Source: Chara braunii (Eukaryota; Streptophyta; Charophyceae; Charales; Characeae). From it: a stretch of DNA of 64,000 bases. Both the position numbers and the translations under genes were made by a program. The notes beneath the pieces are model-generated. The model was not told the DNA's origin, did not search any database, and was given only the letters and a program-made list of their open reading frames with translations. Location of the stretch: positions 13,512,038 to 13,576,037 of the forward strand of contig BFEA01000001.1 in assembly GCA_003427395.1 (NCBI GenBank). Direction: 5' to 3'. Shown piece by piece: positions 36,301-51,300 of this stretch (position 1 is the first letter of the stretch; each line of letters begins with the position of its first letter).

Positions 36301-39300
36301 AAATATAAATGCACACATGCTGGCTCGTCTCTGTCTTTGGAGTGCAGAGAGGAAATTTGCAACAGGAAAAAGAGGCTCGTAGGTACTAGGCTTCGCGTTG
36401 TCTACATGCCAGCAGCACTATTCATCCTGGTCCTTAGAAAACAATGAAAAAAATAAAAAATTCATGCTGGTCTTCGCAAAAGGAACGAAGTTCAAAGAAC
36501 TCATATTCCGAAGCCTAGCAAGTCTCTCGTGAGCTTGAGATGCATTCACCACTCATCAACCTCCTTCGTAGAGCTGTGAAGCAGCCTTTGGACATCGCCA
36601 GACCTCTCTCGAAATGTGCAAAATGAGAATGAACTTCACATTCGAACATAGCCAGATGCACCCGCCACATGTGTCAACTCCACACTTCGAGAGAAGGTGT
36701 GGCAACAAACACCCTTTACCCTTGGAAAGGAGACGGCTCAGGGTCACTGTAACAATGCAAGGGCATTTCATTACTATACAAAACTGTCATTTGCTATGGT
36801 GCATCGAACAATTATACAAAATTGTCATTTGCTACAGCGCATCGAACAATTCAGTGATGTTTTGCTACAGTACAAAAACCATTTCAGAACAACTCACGTT
36901 TTCACAGAACCTTCTGCTTGACATGCATTCAAGCAAGCAAAGGATGCGAGACATGCAAAAACAATATGATATGGTCACATGCTGCACACCAACGTATATA
37001 CAATACATGCAAGTAGTATTCAAACAAACGGAACAGAAGTCCACTGGCAGAGAGGCACACGTAGTTACTGATCAAACGTGAGTGAAAATGATAATGACGC
37101 TTCCAATTTCGCTCAGCATAGCGCACAAATTCCCATCTCCTCTGCATACTGCAAGAGTTGCAGCCTTTCTGAGTTAGAATCTAGATGACAGAGCAGGCAG
37201 ATAAGAACACGCGTGTGTGAGGTGTTGTATAGGTCAAACAAACCTTCTCGCCAGGCTTGAAGGGAGGTAACCCACGGTAAGGACAGCCGCCACACCTGAA
37301 CGCATCTCCGAGGCCACACTGCGAGCATGAAAACGAGACCAGAAAGTACGTCAACCAACAAAACCTGTCATGCGAACTTCAAAACCAGGCAAGAGAGAGG
37401 GTATGAACGAGTGTGAAGTACTTAAAACCACCATTCCAAAATCCGGCATGGCCAGCGTGGGGACCCACAGATCTGGAGCCATAACTCCAGGAAGATGACA
37501 TTATACTGTTTGTGAACTTATGTTCTTGCTCAGAAGAGCATCTGAAGAGTGAAGTTTCCGAACACTATTTCACAACTTCGAAGGTTCATTTATCACCCAA
37601 GACACCAGTGCGCTTCAAGAGCTAGCTTATTTTGTAAGAGACGGCAAGGTATAAAAGCCCACAGCTATCCATGTGATTTCAGCCAACCCTGTGTCAGATA
37701 CCACGCTCCTCCCCCATGCCGGCTATGAAGACCAGGATCGTTTTCCCAGAGCACCCTTCGCCAAACAAAACCAGCAGCTAATTTTTGACAAATGTTAAAC
37801 CTGCGCTGTTTCCATGTTTCTGCAGAGAGACGTCCGCTCACAGGGCCGACGAGCCAATGGAAACGCCATCGAGCACTACTCAAAGGGTTTACGTGTTATC
37901 CGTCACTGTGGTTGGAAATCTGACAGTCACAAAAGACCAGAACAATACACAAAAGTCTATGCGACCTCAAATATTTGGGAAGCATACACGAGCACAAAGT
38001 GTCGGTCCAGGAAAAGCTGGGCAAACATGCATAATTCCACAGAGTCAGGGGGAGTGAGCTGCATGGTTTTGAACTCCTGATCGGGATAATCAGAGGTCTA
38101 AGTGATGGTAGTGGGCCAGTCATGGACTGGTGGCCATTCCAGCGCGTGGATCCTCGACTCATTGCCCTTGGCCACCAATCCATAAGCTCTACATAAACTC
38201 TAGTATGTAGAGTAGATAGAGAGTGAGAACCGGAACTGGAAAGCATATACACTCCCGGTATCCACCTCTGTCACAACTCGAGGCAAGTGGAAAGATGAAG
38301 AAGAGAACTGAAACACAAACCCCAAGAAAAGCTGCATGAGGTCACGCAGCTCTCCACCTATATCTCGAAGCCTTCGTTTCGTGTTTTAAACAACTTGAGC
38401 ACGCGAGGATGACATGCCCAGCATTGGAACACAGAGGACAGTGAAGGAGATCAACAGGGTAACTCACATTGCCACAGTTTGACTGTGGGTTCTCCAACAT
38501 ATCCTTTGTGAGAACCGGTTTTACTCCCTTTGCTTCTTGCTCAGCTCGTCCGCAAGTACAGTTCTTGCATGCCTTCCGCACACCACCACTCCCGACCTCG
38601 CAATCGTCATTAGCAGGAGCTGCACATCCAGGCAACATCAGATCAGATACTGCGTCACTCTCCTCGTCATTCCACCTCTAATACCCCTCAACATGGCACA
38701 AGTCTAACGCCCTTACTCATCAAAAGGCAGCAGCAATAAAAGCTGAAATTGGTCACACAGTATCAGTTATAGACAACTCAATATTTGCAATCTCAGAGAG
38801 GTATATAGTAAAGAAACCAGGCTGAAAGCATAGCAGAAAGCGAAGAATACATAGAAAGACAAATAAAAAGTTGCAGAAGGAAGCCTATTGACACAGTACC
38901 TATAATTATAAAAATTTATAAGACAAAAAAAGGAACGAAGCTGCAGAAGGAAGCCGATTGACACAGCTACCTGTAATTATAAAAATTTATAAGACAAAAA
39001 AAAATTATAAGACAAAAGAAGGAACGAAGCTGCTGAAGGAAGCCTATTGACACAGCTACCTATAATTCTAAAAATTTATAAGACAAAAAGGTCACCAAAT
39101 CAACACCAAAAATGGAGGGGTGTCTCAACATTCTCCACCAGAGTGCCTTGAAGTCCCAAACTGGAACTAGTCAACTAAACATCAAACCCAAAAGCTCAAG
39201 CCCAGATCATCATCATATACTCTCAAATGCCAAACACCCACTGACCACAGCTGAACACACACCATGTACATATCGAAGATAACCATTCCACCACCACTGC

Positions 39301-42300
39301 ACCACTGTCAGAGCTGACAGCCAATGAGGTCAGAGGTCGACAGACGATGAGCCAGAAAAAAATAGACAACCACAGGTAGTCAAAGAACACAGTGGTGTAC
39401 ATACGATGACTGGACAAAGCATGCCATGAACCTCATCAAGCCCTCTACAGAGAGAGTCTTTATCCCTTCCATAGAAGGGCCGAATCTCAATCAGAGGGGA
39501 ACTCGGTGACATTCACCACTACCATTCAGAATTCGAGAAAATTGTCGGATAACATCGAAAGTTAAGTTCCGAGTTCGGGAGAGTCGTGAATTAAAATCCT
39601 TGGGATTATCCAAAGAATTCTCTTCTAACAAAATGGGACTCGGAGATGGCTGCAAGGGCGAAAATAGAGCAAATTGCATGTTCAAGAATCAACTTGATTT
39701 GTTCATTCCCAGGCGGTGATCACAGGCCATCAGCTCCCGTACAAGTTTTCACCTACAACATCCATGCCAGGGATGGTCACCCAGGTCAGTGGTGGTGACA
39801 GCTTGCCCCACAGATTGCCACCCTTTGATAACACCAGGCATCCCCACTCCAGAGATCACACGCCCAGGGAGAGTACCAGCTAGCCAGTGACCGCTACCCC
39901 AGGGTGGAGCAGGGTGGCCTTTGGTACGAGGATGGACTGAAACGCGGTTGGGGTGGGACTGAGGGTGGGATGCGAATGGTGAGGTGAGTTGTGGTGTGGT
40001 GGAACCACCACTCCAGTGGGGTGGAACAGCCACGAGGTGAGGTGCAGTGATGACCAACCCCCCTAACACCTGTAACAACTCACCCCTACTGCTGTATGTG
40101 CATGCTACAAGAAGTAGGCTAGGAATGCAAGTGACCGTGAGGTTCTGGCGTGAGGTTGTCTTGTTCTGGCATTCCGTCCATTTACATGAGTGAAAAAAAC
40201 AATGGTGGAAATGCTCTAGCATGTTTTCAGTGCTACGCAGGTGGCTGATCGGATATACTGGTGGTTTAAGCACAAAGAACCAAGCACACAGATCTTTTTC
40301 GAAGTGTCCTCGGAACTGAACTCACATTGAGACTCCTACTCTTTAGTGACAAAGGCAACATACAGAGTATATGCATGAATATGTGTGTTCGTGCTTTTTC
40401 GTCTTTTTCTTTTTTTTTTTCCAGGCCAGAGCAAAAGCCCACGACACCCCAGGACAAGCTCAGTTAAATCCAGCGGACGATTGAAGTGCATAGCTAAGCA
40501 ACCAACAAAAATGTGTTAACAGAACTTAAACATCCTTCATGACAACAACACTGGTGGAGCTATTACCCCTGCGCATGGATGCTCTTCGAGTATGTCATTC
40601 CAGCCAAAAAACACCCCTCCTCTCTGGTCAGGACAAAAATTTAGCTCGAGGCTTGAGATTCACACATGCTGGAGTGGTTGCAGCTCATAGATCTTCCATA
40701 CCTTCAATGGAGGGCTGATCTGCTTCGTCATCGTCCAGGAGCTCATCTTCATCAATCAGTTCATCATCGTTGTTTTGCATTGAGATCTGGACAACAGATG
40801 ACCCTCCTTTATGGGATCCATTCACTCCATTGGTACTAGGAGCAAGTTCGCTTAAATCATCAACACTGAGCTTCACCGGGCCAGCCACAGTGCCCTTCAC
40901 TGGTCTTCGCAAAGAAAATGATGTCCCAGTTTCCCATTGGGGTTTGCGAGCCTTAACCTGCTTGAACAAAACACACGCGTTCAGGGTCCAGTCTCACATA
41001 CTACTGCTCAAGTCTCAGAGGCCTTCAACTGGAAGTACTTACGCAAGCCATGGCATAAGTCAGTCTGCCAAAAACGCCCACATGGTCCAGTCTCACAGAC
41101 TACTGCTCAAGTCCAGGGCCACATGATTCATAAGAAGTCGACCAAACACCCATTCTAAGGCATAACAGGCCAAGAGACCAATTTTGACCGGGCAATTGCG
41201 ACGCACATGTCAAACACAATCAACGAGTCCGCAACTTCAAAACAGTGACCAAAGGGAAAAGGGGGGCTCAGAAGAAGCGAGGTTTCAACAGAGGATACAA
41301 TGCAGCACTGACCGATGCTTGGGCTGAACCAGCAGTGTCAACCACTCATAACGAGAAGCTATCTTTCACAACGGAAGCACATTTTACTGTTGTGCAAAGC
41401 TTTACCAAAGCTCGCATATAACGGCATTCTGCAATGAGCCGCACAGGTCACTGCCTGAGATCCCTGCAGTTTCCAAGACAACGCTGTTCTTTTTGTCTGT
41501 TTTCTGAGAAATCGGTGTCCAAGTCTGTCCTGCTGTGATCCGAAGTGATTTCCAAAAGTGCATGTGCAGTGTGAACGTCTGGTCGAAGGCTGGATCCGTG
41601 TGCTAACTCTGTTGGCTCATGGCTGCGACCTACTACTAACATGCAAAGTGCTAACTCTGTTGGCTGTGTGTGCGTGGCTGCAACCTACTACTAACGTGCA
41701 TGTGCAGTGCTAACTCTGTTGGCTGTGTGTGCATGGCCTCTGTCCTGCTGCGACCTACTAACGTGCATGTGCAGTGTGAACGTGTGGTCCGAGGCTGGGT
41801 CCATGTGCTAACTCTGTTGGCTCTGTGTGTGGCTGTGCCTCCGACAGAGATAGACGTCGAGAGGCAGGATGGAAATTAGCAGCAGGAGTAGGATATGCAG
41901 GGCGGGGTAGTCTGGAGCTCAGGGACAAAAGTAGAATTGGCAAAGACCTGGTAGGATTTTTTGACAACTTTCGTAGGCCCTGAGAACTGGTAAGGCTTAA
42001 TGGGTACTTGTGGCATTCTGAGCCACACGGACCCCAGTTAGAGCCAACAAATAGGCAGGGTAGGCCTAAGGGACGACGGTTCAGATGAGGCCCAGATAGG
42101 CCAGGACCACGGCGGTTCAGGCAGGCCAGTGGTAGAGGCACAGGCCAACAGCCACAAGGCCGGTACCGCTCCAGCATAGGACCTACCGACGGCGCTGCAG
42201 AGGCTGCCGCATTTAGGCGCCAAATCCAGTTCGAATCTGGACCGTCGATTCAGATCAACCGTCCAGGCCGATAGGTACCAGCAGGTAGGAGGCCGGCCCA

Positions 42301-45300
42301 GCACTACAAAAGGCTGGGTACCAGCCTCAGTAGAGGTTAGAAGTTAGTACGGTTGGGTTAGTCTTCAGGATTAGCGCAGCGTTCCAGCGTTAGTACGATT
42401 AGCGCAGCGCTGCAGCATAGCGAGGAGCAGCGACGAGAGCAGGAGTTCAGCGGCAAGAGGATCAGCGCAGCGTTGGGCACAGCGCCAGTTGCCGGCCCAG
42501 CCCCCCTTGCAGCACCATAGCTACCGTGGCAGGTCTTCCTCCCTCTTCTTCCTCCACCGCTCTCTCTCTCTCTCTCTCTCTCCTCCTACCTTCTCAGTCT
42601 AAGGCTACTTCTGGGTTCTCGTACGGGACTACTATGAGTATGAAAGATGGTTACGAATCCTGACGACATTGGAGACAGCAACATTGGGACTATAGGTTGA
42701 CTACTTGTGGGATCTGATTTCATCTGCCTCTGGAGATGTATTTGACATTGTGAGATCGATATCTGAGACATTGTGGGACACTGTATTCGCAACATTTCGG
42801 ATTCTCACCATCTCTGGCATTTCAAGATACTATCTTGGAAACATCAAGTTGACGTCATCTTCCCTCTCCTCCTCCCTTCGTCTCTCTCCTCCCTCCATTC
42901 GTCCGTGGATGTTCTCAGACCCTGGCCTTTCGTCTGTGTCCAAGGCCAGGGCTTTCGCACCCCGATGAATGATTGAGAGTGTTCGATTGCAGTCCGAGTC
43001 AGGTCAGAGTCAGTCCATGTATCTCAAGACTTCCGCTGTGATTGTATTTACTCTGCATTATCTGGTTGGTTCTGGGAATCTGCGCCATACTTATGACTGT
43101 GTTTCACGCGTATGCAACAGCACTCCAGTAGTCGCCAAAACGAGACGTGATTGCCCGCACCTAGTAGGGTACTAGGCTAGATACAGACCCTGAGGCCAAG
43201 TTGCAGGCTGAAATGGTGTTCCCTCCAAGAGGGACCTGGCGGGCCTCGTGCACCTAAGAGAGGCCGGGTAGTGCTGGGTGGCACCCGGCCAGAAGGTACC
43301 AGAGGCCAGGCAGCCGAAGTACATGAGAGAGCGTAGCGTGTACAATAGTACACTTCGGTTCAAACTTGCGCTTTATGCCGCTCCAACCACAGGGTGATGT
43401 TGGCAGAATACTTGAGGTGAGCTGGGGGGTGATGGTGAAGACCTCCGTCGCTATGGAGAATTGATCGAGAAGTGGTAGAGGTAGGCCTACGGAGGTGAGG
43501 GTGATGGACCTCTAGCCGGCTATGGTGGACCATTAAAGGCAGGGGGAAGAAGGAGATGGGAACCGGGAAGGACACTAACCTTCAGACCATCTTCAGTCCC
43601 TTGCTTGGTGCTGCATCTAAAAGGCCCCTAACCAGGTACCAGCTAAGCTGGGACTTCATCCGAGAGTTTGGCAATGGCAGGTGGGGACTGGAGAGGCTGA
43701 GTAGAGTTTGCGTTGTCCTTTGACCATCCGTGATGCACATGGACGATCCGCCATTTACCTACCAAGGGCAGGCCAGTGAGGTTATGGCCGAAAGGAGGGC
43801 TCTTGTGTGTGCTGGCAGTAACGGGGAGTACTTGCTGTCTAAGACAATGATGATGATGAGGGGGACGAGGGAGAGATGACATTGTTTTCCACTTGTGTTT
43901 ATCTTCCTCTTCTATTGTTCATTCCCTCTTGTCATACTTCTGCTCTCAATCACTTCCATTTAAGTTGCAACGGAATGGCATTCTCTTTGTGAGCTCTTGC
44001 ACTGGGAGATGACCAAGGATCATAGCAATCGTTGCGACGATATCACTTACAGCGAGTGGAACAAGAAGAGGCCCGTATGACGAGCCAACCGATGCATCTG
44101 TCACCCCCACGAATCTTGAAGACAGACCAACTTCCAACAATGGGTCCAAAGCTTGACTTTGAATAAATCCACTCAAAGTCAATGCTCTCTCCAAACCCTC
44201 CTTCGATTGCAAGCTGCCAGCCAGTGTCCCTAATCTCTGACAACAGTCATATGGTAGAGCACACACGACCAGCAATACATACACAGCCACACCAATCATC
44301 AATAAGACTGCTGCAGTCAGAAAGTCCTTGTACAGTCATGTATATAACACACACGACCAGCAATACATACACAGCCACACCAATCATCAATAAGACTGCT
44401 GCAGTCAGAAAGTCCTTGTACAGTCATGTATATAAATACGTACATACTTGTATATCTAAAAATACGTCAAACAGAACTGACCGCTAAACCATTGGCAGAG
44501 AGGGAGAAGAGAACAACAAACGCAGGGCCATAACAGAACTGCCCGGTAAATAGTAGGCAGAGAGGGAAAAGAGGAGGACAACAAACGAGGGGCTGTGACA
44601 GACTGTTTCATCGGAGTTTCACCGACTCATCAGGATGTCGAACCCTCTGCAGTCTGCATAGTCCCCTAACCGGTGAGGCTGAACACACTACAGTCTGCAG
44701 TCCCCTAACTGATGATACTGATAAAAGCATCAACGACTGCCTGTCAATTGCCACCCTGAGGTGGGAACCAACCACTGCGCTACCCTAAGGTGGGCACCAA
44801 CCACTACCCTCAAGGTACCTGAGACGGAAATCAAAGCAGACTATCGCTCACCGGCACCAGAAGGAAAACTCTACAGACTGCAGGTTCACACCCCATCATA
44901 ACATAGCAAAACAGTGAAAACACCCACGAAACGGAGGTCAGTCACAGCCAGAAAATACACTCCAGACACACCGCTGGCACTAGATGCACAACACGACATG
45001 ACCGCAGATTGATGGCCCCGATCGCTGCCGTTCCACCTGACCGGAGAAACCATAGCAGGGAGCTATCAAAGTCCAGAACTTTCTTCTTTCCGATCATCCA
45101 TGTCCAAAGCAAGAAAGACGACTCACATCATGTCAACCACAAATCCAGGTCCATGAATATATTCACTTACCTAAAACTACAATCATCATAGAAGCACATC
45201 ACCTAGACATATCCTCTCTATGGAAAGCAGCACTATATAATGATGGAAATGCTCTCCCAACTTACAAACAAGCCATCTTTATATCGCATTTTCCCATTAC

Positions 45301-48300
45301 TTTTCTCAATTAAAAATTTGGACCATTTCTCGATTTATGTATGTCATCCTTGGCGCAGCGGCCATGCTGATCTTCTCTCTCTGTATCGTTCCGATTTTAA
45401 CGGATTTACCCAAGGACAGTTTCCCATTACTATCTGTCCTGGTATCTGCTAATAACATATAGCCTGTTGCTTGCTATATTGCTGTTTTCCTTGTTTACTA
45501 TCCTAGTTTGACTTCTCGTTGGCTGTTTTAGTCTTTTGGTATACTGTAGTTTTCCTCGTCCCTTGACATTCTAGTATGCTTTGGCACTGCCTTACTACTA
45601 CCGTCTTCCCCCGAACATAACGCACCCTGATAATGAATGTACACGAAACGTTTTCGGTCTGGTACAGCCATAAAGAGGGTGCATTGTGGTCGGGGGAAGA
45701 AGGTAGATTCTGCAGCTTTGCCTTGGAGCTCACCTTAGCGCTCAGCTCAGCATACGGGTCCACGCCGTAATGCTGGACAATACTCTCGAGGAAACAGTCC
45801 TGATATCCGATTGCCACTTGCTACAAACCTCTCCGGGAACAGACTGAACAAGAGCAGCTGGGCATTGCTCGTCTTGGGGCCATTTTCTATGTCCAGCTGA
45901 TGTCTTATAGACACGAGGCAAATTTCGGACGAGGGGACAGTTGGGGAAAGTGCACTGAGGATCACTTACGTGACAGGTGCTTCGATTGAAATTGGAAATT
46001 CCATCTTTTCTTGGGGTTCAGAGGGAGGGGGGAGGTTTGGGGGGGGGGAGGGGAGGGAGGAGGCGGGGAATGCAAGAAAAATGAAAGTGACGACATAGGC
46101 CAGAAACAGGTTGGAGATGGCTCTCATCCGGCCAGCAAGTCTCACGCTAAAGAAAAATTGCCTATTTTTGACAAATCTTCTCTCCCTTACAAATACGAAA
46201 CGAGGTCATCCATCAAACATGCGTTCGTACTTTGGGTATTCACAAAAAAAACGAATTTTGCAAGACCATCACCGTCATTGTGTTAATGTGTGGATTCCCT
46301 AATTGGAGCCACAAAAGATGTCAACAGGAGCTAGTGCCAGTGCAAGCCATTCGAAGTAGGAATAACTCAGGGCATACTCACACGGGGACCAAATGAACCA
46401 AAATCCCAAAATTTGAGGCATTTTTGTGGTCACACGGGGTTGGCCCTGTACCCAAATGCCTCAAATCGTGACCAAATGTCAGCGGCCTGCGAGGCCGCGG
46501 GGGTACCCTTTTTGAGACCACCTCCAGAGGTGGTCTCAAATGACCAAACGCTTTTTTCGTTTCCTTTCCTCAATTTGTAGAAAATCGTAGAAGAATAAGA
46601 CAACCAGCCGAAGTTGTTTTTCTTTTCTTTTTTCTTTTTTTTCTTCTTCTTTTCTTTGGTGTCCCCTCGTGTGACCACACGACCTTGCCCTGAGTGCAAA
46701 GTGTCAGGGCTTATACACATCTAGATGTGTATAAGAGACAGCATTAGCGACCGCTACAGTACAAAGCAGATGAATCCAGAAAACCAGAAGACCGACTGTA
46801 AAATTGGAAAGATACAGAGAAGATTAGCATGGCCCCTGCCCAAGGATGACACGCATAAATCGAGAAGGAAAGATTGAACCAACACGACAATTGAACCAAC
46901 ACGAAAACCAGAAAAGATCGACTGACGACAAATCCGAAGGAAATGATTGCGCCCGCTACAGTACAAAGGAGATGAATCGAGAAAACAAAAAGACCGACTA
47001 AAACGAAACCAGAAGGAAATCATTGAACCAACACGAAAACCAGAAAAGATCGACTGACGACAAATCAGAAGGAAATGATTGAACCAACACAATAATTGAA
47101 CCGACGCCGAAAAGGAGATCGTTTGGCAAACCATGGTCGGAGCGTTTAACTAGATGAAAAAGACAAAGAGAAAAGGGTGGGGTGCTTGCATCGCGCCAGC
47201 TGATTGACCCAGTGGGCCTCAAGTCCATACATTATGCATGGCCCGCAGAAATTTCCGCCGGCCGCCCAGTGGATGAAAAATTCAGGGGCTCCAAAAAAAA
47301 AAAAAAAAAAAAAAACAATTCACGGGCAAGGCGCGCGCGATTCCATCGCAGGCCTGTCTCACGGTGCTACCGTCGACACCAGCCGATGCTGAGGCACGGA
47401 ATGGGGAGGACATGAACGGCTGCAAGCCGCAGCTGGGCATTTTGTAGGGATAGCTGCGCCCCCAATCCACCCCTCTAGAAAACGGCTCCTCGGAGTCGCT
47501 ACTTCCGCTGGGAGAGAAAGAAATCTCGAAGAATTTTCTCGTCCACTTGCGCACTTCCGCTTTTTTCTAAGGCCACTGGCCGGCGTGAGGGAAAAGTAGA
47601 GCAATCCGCCGCTTGATTAGGAGGATGGAACAAGGGACGTAGACTGGCAGGAAAGGAGAGGGGACGGGGAGAAGACCAATCCAAGCCAGTAATAGACGTG
47701 TATTACTAATTAAAAGGGAACTGCGACTGCACTTTACGCAGTGGAAGACAAATCAATGACAAAAAACTTAACCCAGTGTAAGACAAATCAATGACAGAGT
47801 GTTTCAACGATTGAGAAAGTGAAAAAGCGAGGAAACCCCATCAACGATCGACTGTTTTAAGGAGCTTCAGCGAACATCCGAAGGTGACTAATAAGGGATA
47901 ATAATGGGAGTGAAAGAGAGCGATCAGTCGTCGCGATGATCTAACTGAGGGAGAATAAAAAAAGCCACCGAAAAGAAAAAGAACTCCCTGGGACCAAATC
48001 CATGATCGTGCTGTTTCAACGATAGATGAAGTGAACAACGTGGAAAGCTAGGCTACCAGAGTGGCCCGGGTCCACTTGCCCGGCCGGGCCAAAAAGCGAA
48101 AAAAAAAAAAACGATTTTTAAATTTAAATTTTTATTCAAAATTTCAACGATTGGTTGTTTTGAAAAGCATCAGCGAAGATCCGAAGGTGAAAAACAAGCG
48201 ATAATAATGGGAGGGGAAGCGATGAGTCGCGATGACTCGACTGATGGAGACAAGAAAAAGCCACCCACCACTCCCTAGGAGGGATCGTTAGACCTTCACT

Positions 48301-51300
48301 CACTTTATCTTTATCAGATTACAGAAGCAAAATCAACGCGGAGAGGAGGACGCTAGAGAGTCCGAAACGAAAAACATCCGAAACTACACTCGAACGACGA
48401 ACAGAAAGATAGAGGGATAATCGGACTCTGCCCATCAAAGCCATAATACTACTGTAATAATCGTGGCTTACTGGGCACAAAAACTTTCCACTCACCGTCG
48501 ATTCCGCACCGACGGGACTTCGCCGACAACAGGGCTCTTGAATCGTAACCTCCCCTCCCGATCGAAGCACTCTGTTGAACTCGCTTAACAGGGGAGCAGT
48601 ATGATGACCCGGAACCTCCGCAACGCTCAGAATCACATCCACGGACGACGATTCCAACGCGAGTTTCATGCCTGCGGCAGCAAGTCCACATACCGCCCAA
48701 AACCGCGCGCGCGAGCGCGCGGACACACAAACGCACATACCAGCCCGCACGTGAGCACCCAGAAACAATTGCAGATACAACGGCAAAGGCAGAGGGCTGG
48801 CGAGCGATACTCCGTAAGAGGGGAGGGGTCGTGGATGGGAAGAGAGGGGACACGCCAGAGTCAATCCAACATGCACCTGACAAAACTTGAATAAGCAGAA
48901 GCATGAAGAACGGTAAGTACTGCGGTCGCACAGGCGGTCACACATGCTATCGATGCTAAACAACAACAATCTACATGCGATGCGATTGTGTGCCTGCACG
49001 ACCGGTTACTCTTCCGTTTCTTCCGTCTGCTGTCCTCTCGAGAAGAAAAAAATTTGCGAAAAAAAACACAGAGCTCGTGCGAACACGGGCTCATTAAGTA
49101 GTATAGCAGTTCCTCACTCGGAGCAAGATATCGTACATCACACGGCATTCCAACTTTGAGTAAAGAAAAGAGCAAGGCTGTCGGCAAAGGGCAGGAGTGG
49201 GTCGGAGCTCCTGCAACTCCTACCTTCGATACAACCATCCCAATCCTATTCAACATTCCAAATCATTGATCCATTCAAAGGACGCCTGCACGGCAAGGTT
49301 GGACGTCTCGGGATGATTTCAGACAAGCTCAACTCCTCCGCTAATCCTCCCGGACCAGCACCACCACCTCTGCTGTTGTCGCCCTCACCAACGAACCAAA
49401 ACACCATAGCAAAAGACATCTCGCACATCATCGCCCCCCCCCCATTGTCAATTGCAACCCTTTTATATTTAGCAAGCAATCTTAGGACGCCCGCACGCAC
49501 GCCATCGTCATCACCCGACCCCCCCCCCACACTTTCCTTACGGGAAAATCATCACCGCCCCCCCACACACTTTTCCTAACGAGAAATTTATTTCAAAAAC
49601 TCAAGATCCGCCCACATTATAAACAAACATTCAACCCAACCCCTCACCTTGACTTTATCTCCCCTCTTCGCCCTTGATTTCCGAAAATCACGCGTTCTAC
49701 GAGCTTCAGCGACCACTCTACAGACGGATGAGCTACCGCGCCAAACACTAAATCCGTCGAAGGAATTCAATTTGGATTACACACCAAACCCATTACGGCA
49801 AAGTACATGCGCGATTAGATCGATCACCATCTGACTGGGGCGACCACTGCTCGCTTGCTAATTGGCATCATTTCTTCAACCCCCCTCATAGTCGCTCTTC
49901 TTGGTCGATTGATTAGCAACTGATCGATCAGCACTCACTCCCATTGACTAATCAATCGTTCTGATCAGCACTCACTCCCATTGACTAATCAATCGTTTCG
50001 CTCACCTCGACATAGATCGATCCATCGCCAACTCCTTGGGCCCACTAAAGAAACCGAGCTGGTCAATCAGTTACTCGTCGTAATCAATTGCTCGCCGTAA
50101 TCAATCCGACCGTCATCGCCCAATGGACTGCGTCCATTACTCGGTCGTCTTGAACGCCGTTTGATAATCGCTTGCTGAATTGACAGCTCGCCTAATCCAT
50201 ACGCGCCGTAATCTTTCATAAGACCCGCCGTTTGATAATCGCCTGCTGCATTTACTGCTCCCCTACGTCTGTCTATCGCGGACGTCGATTAAACTAATCC
50301 ATTCGCACCATAACCTTTCATAAGATCCGTCGGACAACAGATACCCCGATCCTCCCCACCTCGTCAGTTAGTTAAACAACCAATCAGTCAAGCAATCATA
50401 GCCAATCGAGCTTCCATCAATCTGCGAAACAATCAAGCCGACCGACCACGTTCAGCATTTCAAATGACAGACTGTACAAGCATTCAGTTTGTCGTTCGTT
50501 TCCCAAGCCGATTAATCATCTTTCAGTTTTCGTAAAACCCCTACTCTAATCACAGCCGAAAGTAGAACAGGGTGAGGCCGCAAAGTCATCATACTCGAAT
50601 CAAGAAATCACTACGGAGGTTTCATTGAAAACACCGAACGACCACACAGCCCAATCTACCACGAGTCATCGCCAAGAAAAGGCGACATCAAAAAAAAAAA
50701 AAAAAAAAAAAAAGAGCGACATCAATTTCAATGACTACCGTCATCGTCTTTTTTCCATATCTTCACTACGACATACAGTATTACACTGATTGGTTAAGAA
50801 ACAGGTACCCTTCGCACTGATTGCAATAACTACCGGCATCGTCTTCTTTCCATATCTTCATTCATCAACTCTTTAAAATCGACGTATCCACTATGAAAAA
50901 AAAAAAAAAAAAAAAAAGAAGAGAAACTAGGAGCTACCTCGTCCGAAACCAACCACTCACGTATACAGGGCGATCAGTATACACAGACACTAACTCGAAG
51001 CCATCATCAACCCTCAAGTGTTGTTTTCAGCTCGACGTATAGCGCATGGTCGTTATGCAGTGGATTCAGGACAACTTCAACCCCCACTGGGAGTACGTGC
51101 CCATGCCTTCTATTCGCGGGTGAACGGCGTGTACTAAACGAGCCATTCGCCATGTGCTAAATTCAAATTGTCATATCGTACAGGAGCGCATTTGTTCGAA
51201 CAGAAAAACAAACAAGAGGACAAAAGAAAAAAAAAAACAAAGCCGGAATGAACTATAGGACAAGAAAAAAAAAACAAAGGCGGAATGTATAGCAGAAGAA

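Noticed and set aside
36556-36771. VTLS after TTGCATTGTTACAG as the DRE2 last exon
   Set aside because: The splice AG falls one base into the Val codon, so the frame after GEK would be TGA; the following residues do not fit either.
39491-39685. Bacterial IS4-type transposase fragment
   Set aside because: Only a faint NPKDF...RTRNLTFD resemblance, with no downstream continuation.
41860-43180. Complete LTR retrotransposon
   Set aside because: No paired LTRs, primer-binding site or gag/pol coding sequence could be found.
46798-46866. Functional U6 gene
   Set aside because: The 5' stem-loop is missing and there is no T-run terminator.
49246-49530. Candidate DRE2 exon 1 (frame with [15 protein letters not shown])
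   Set aside because: It resembles the first strand of the domain, but the only in-phase route to exon 2 crosses a TAG. The 53.5-kb exon joins in phase with a better match.
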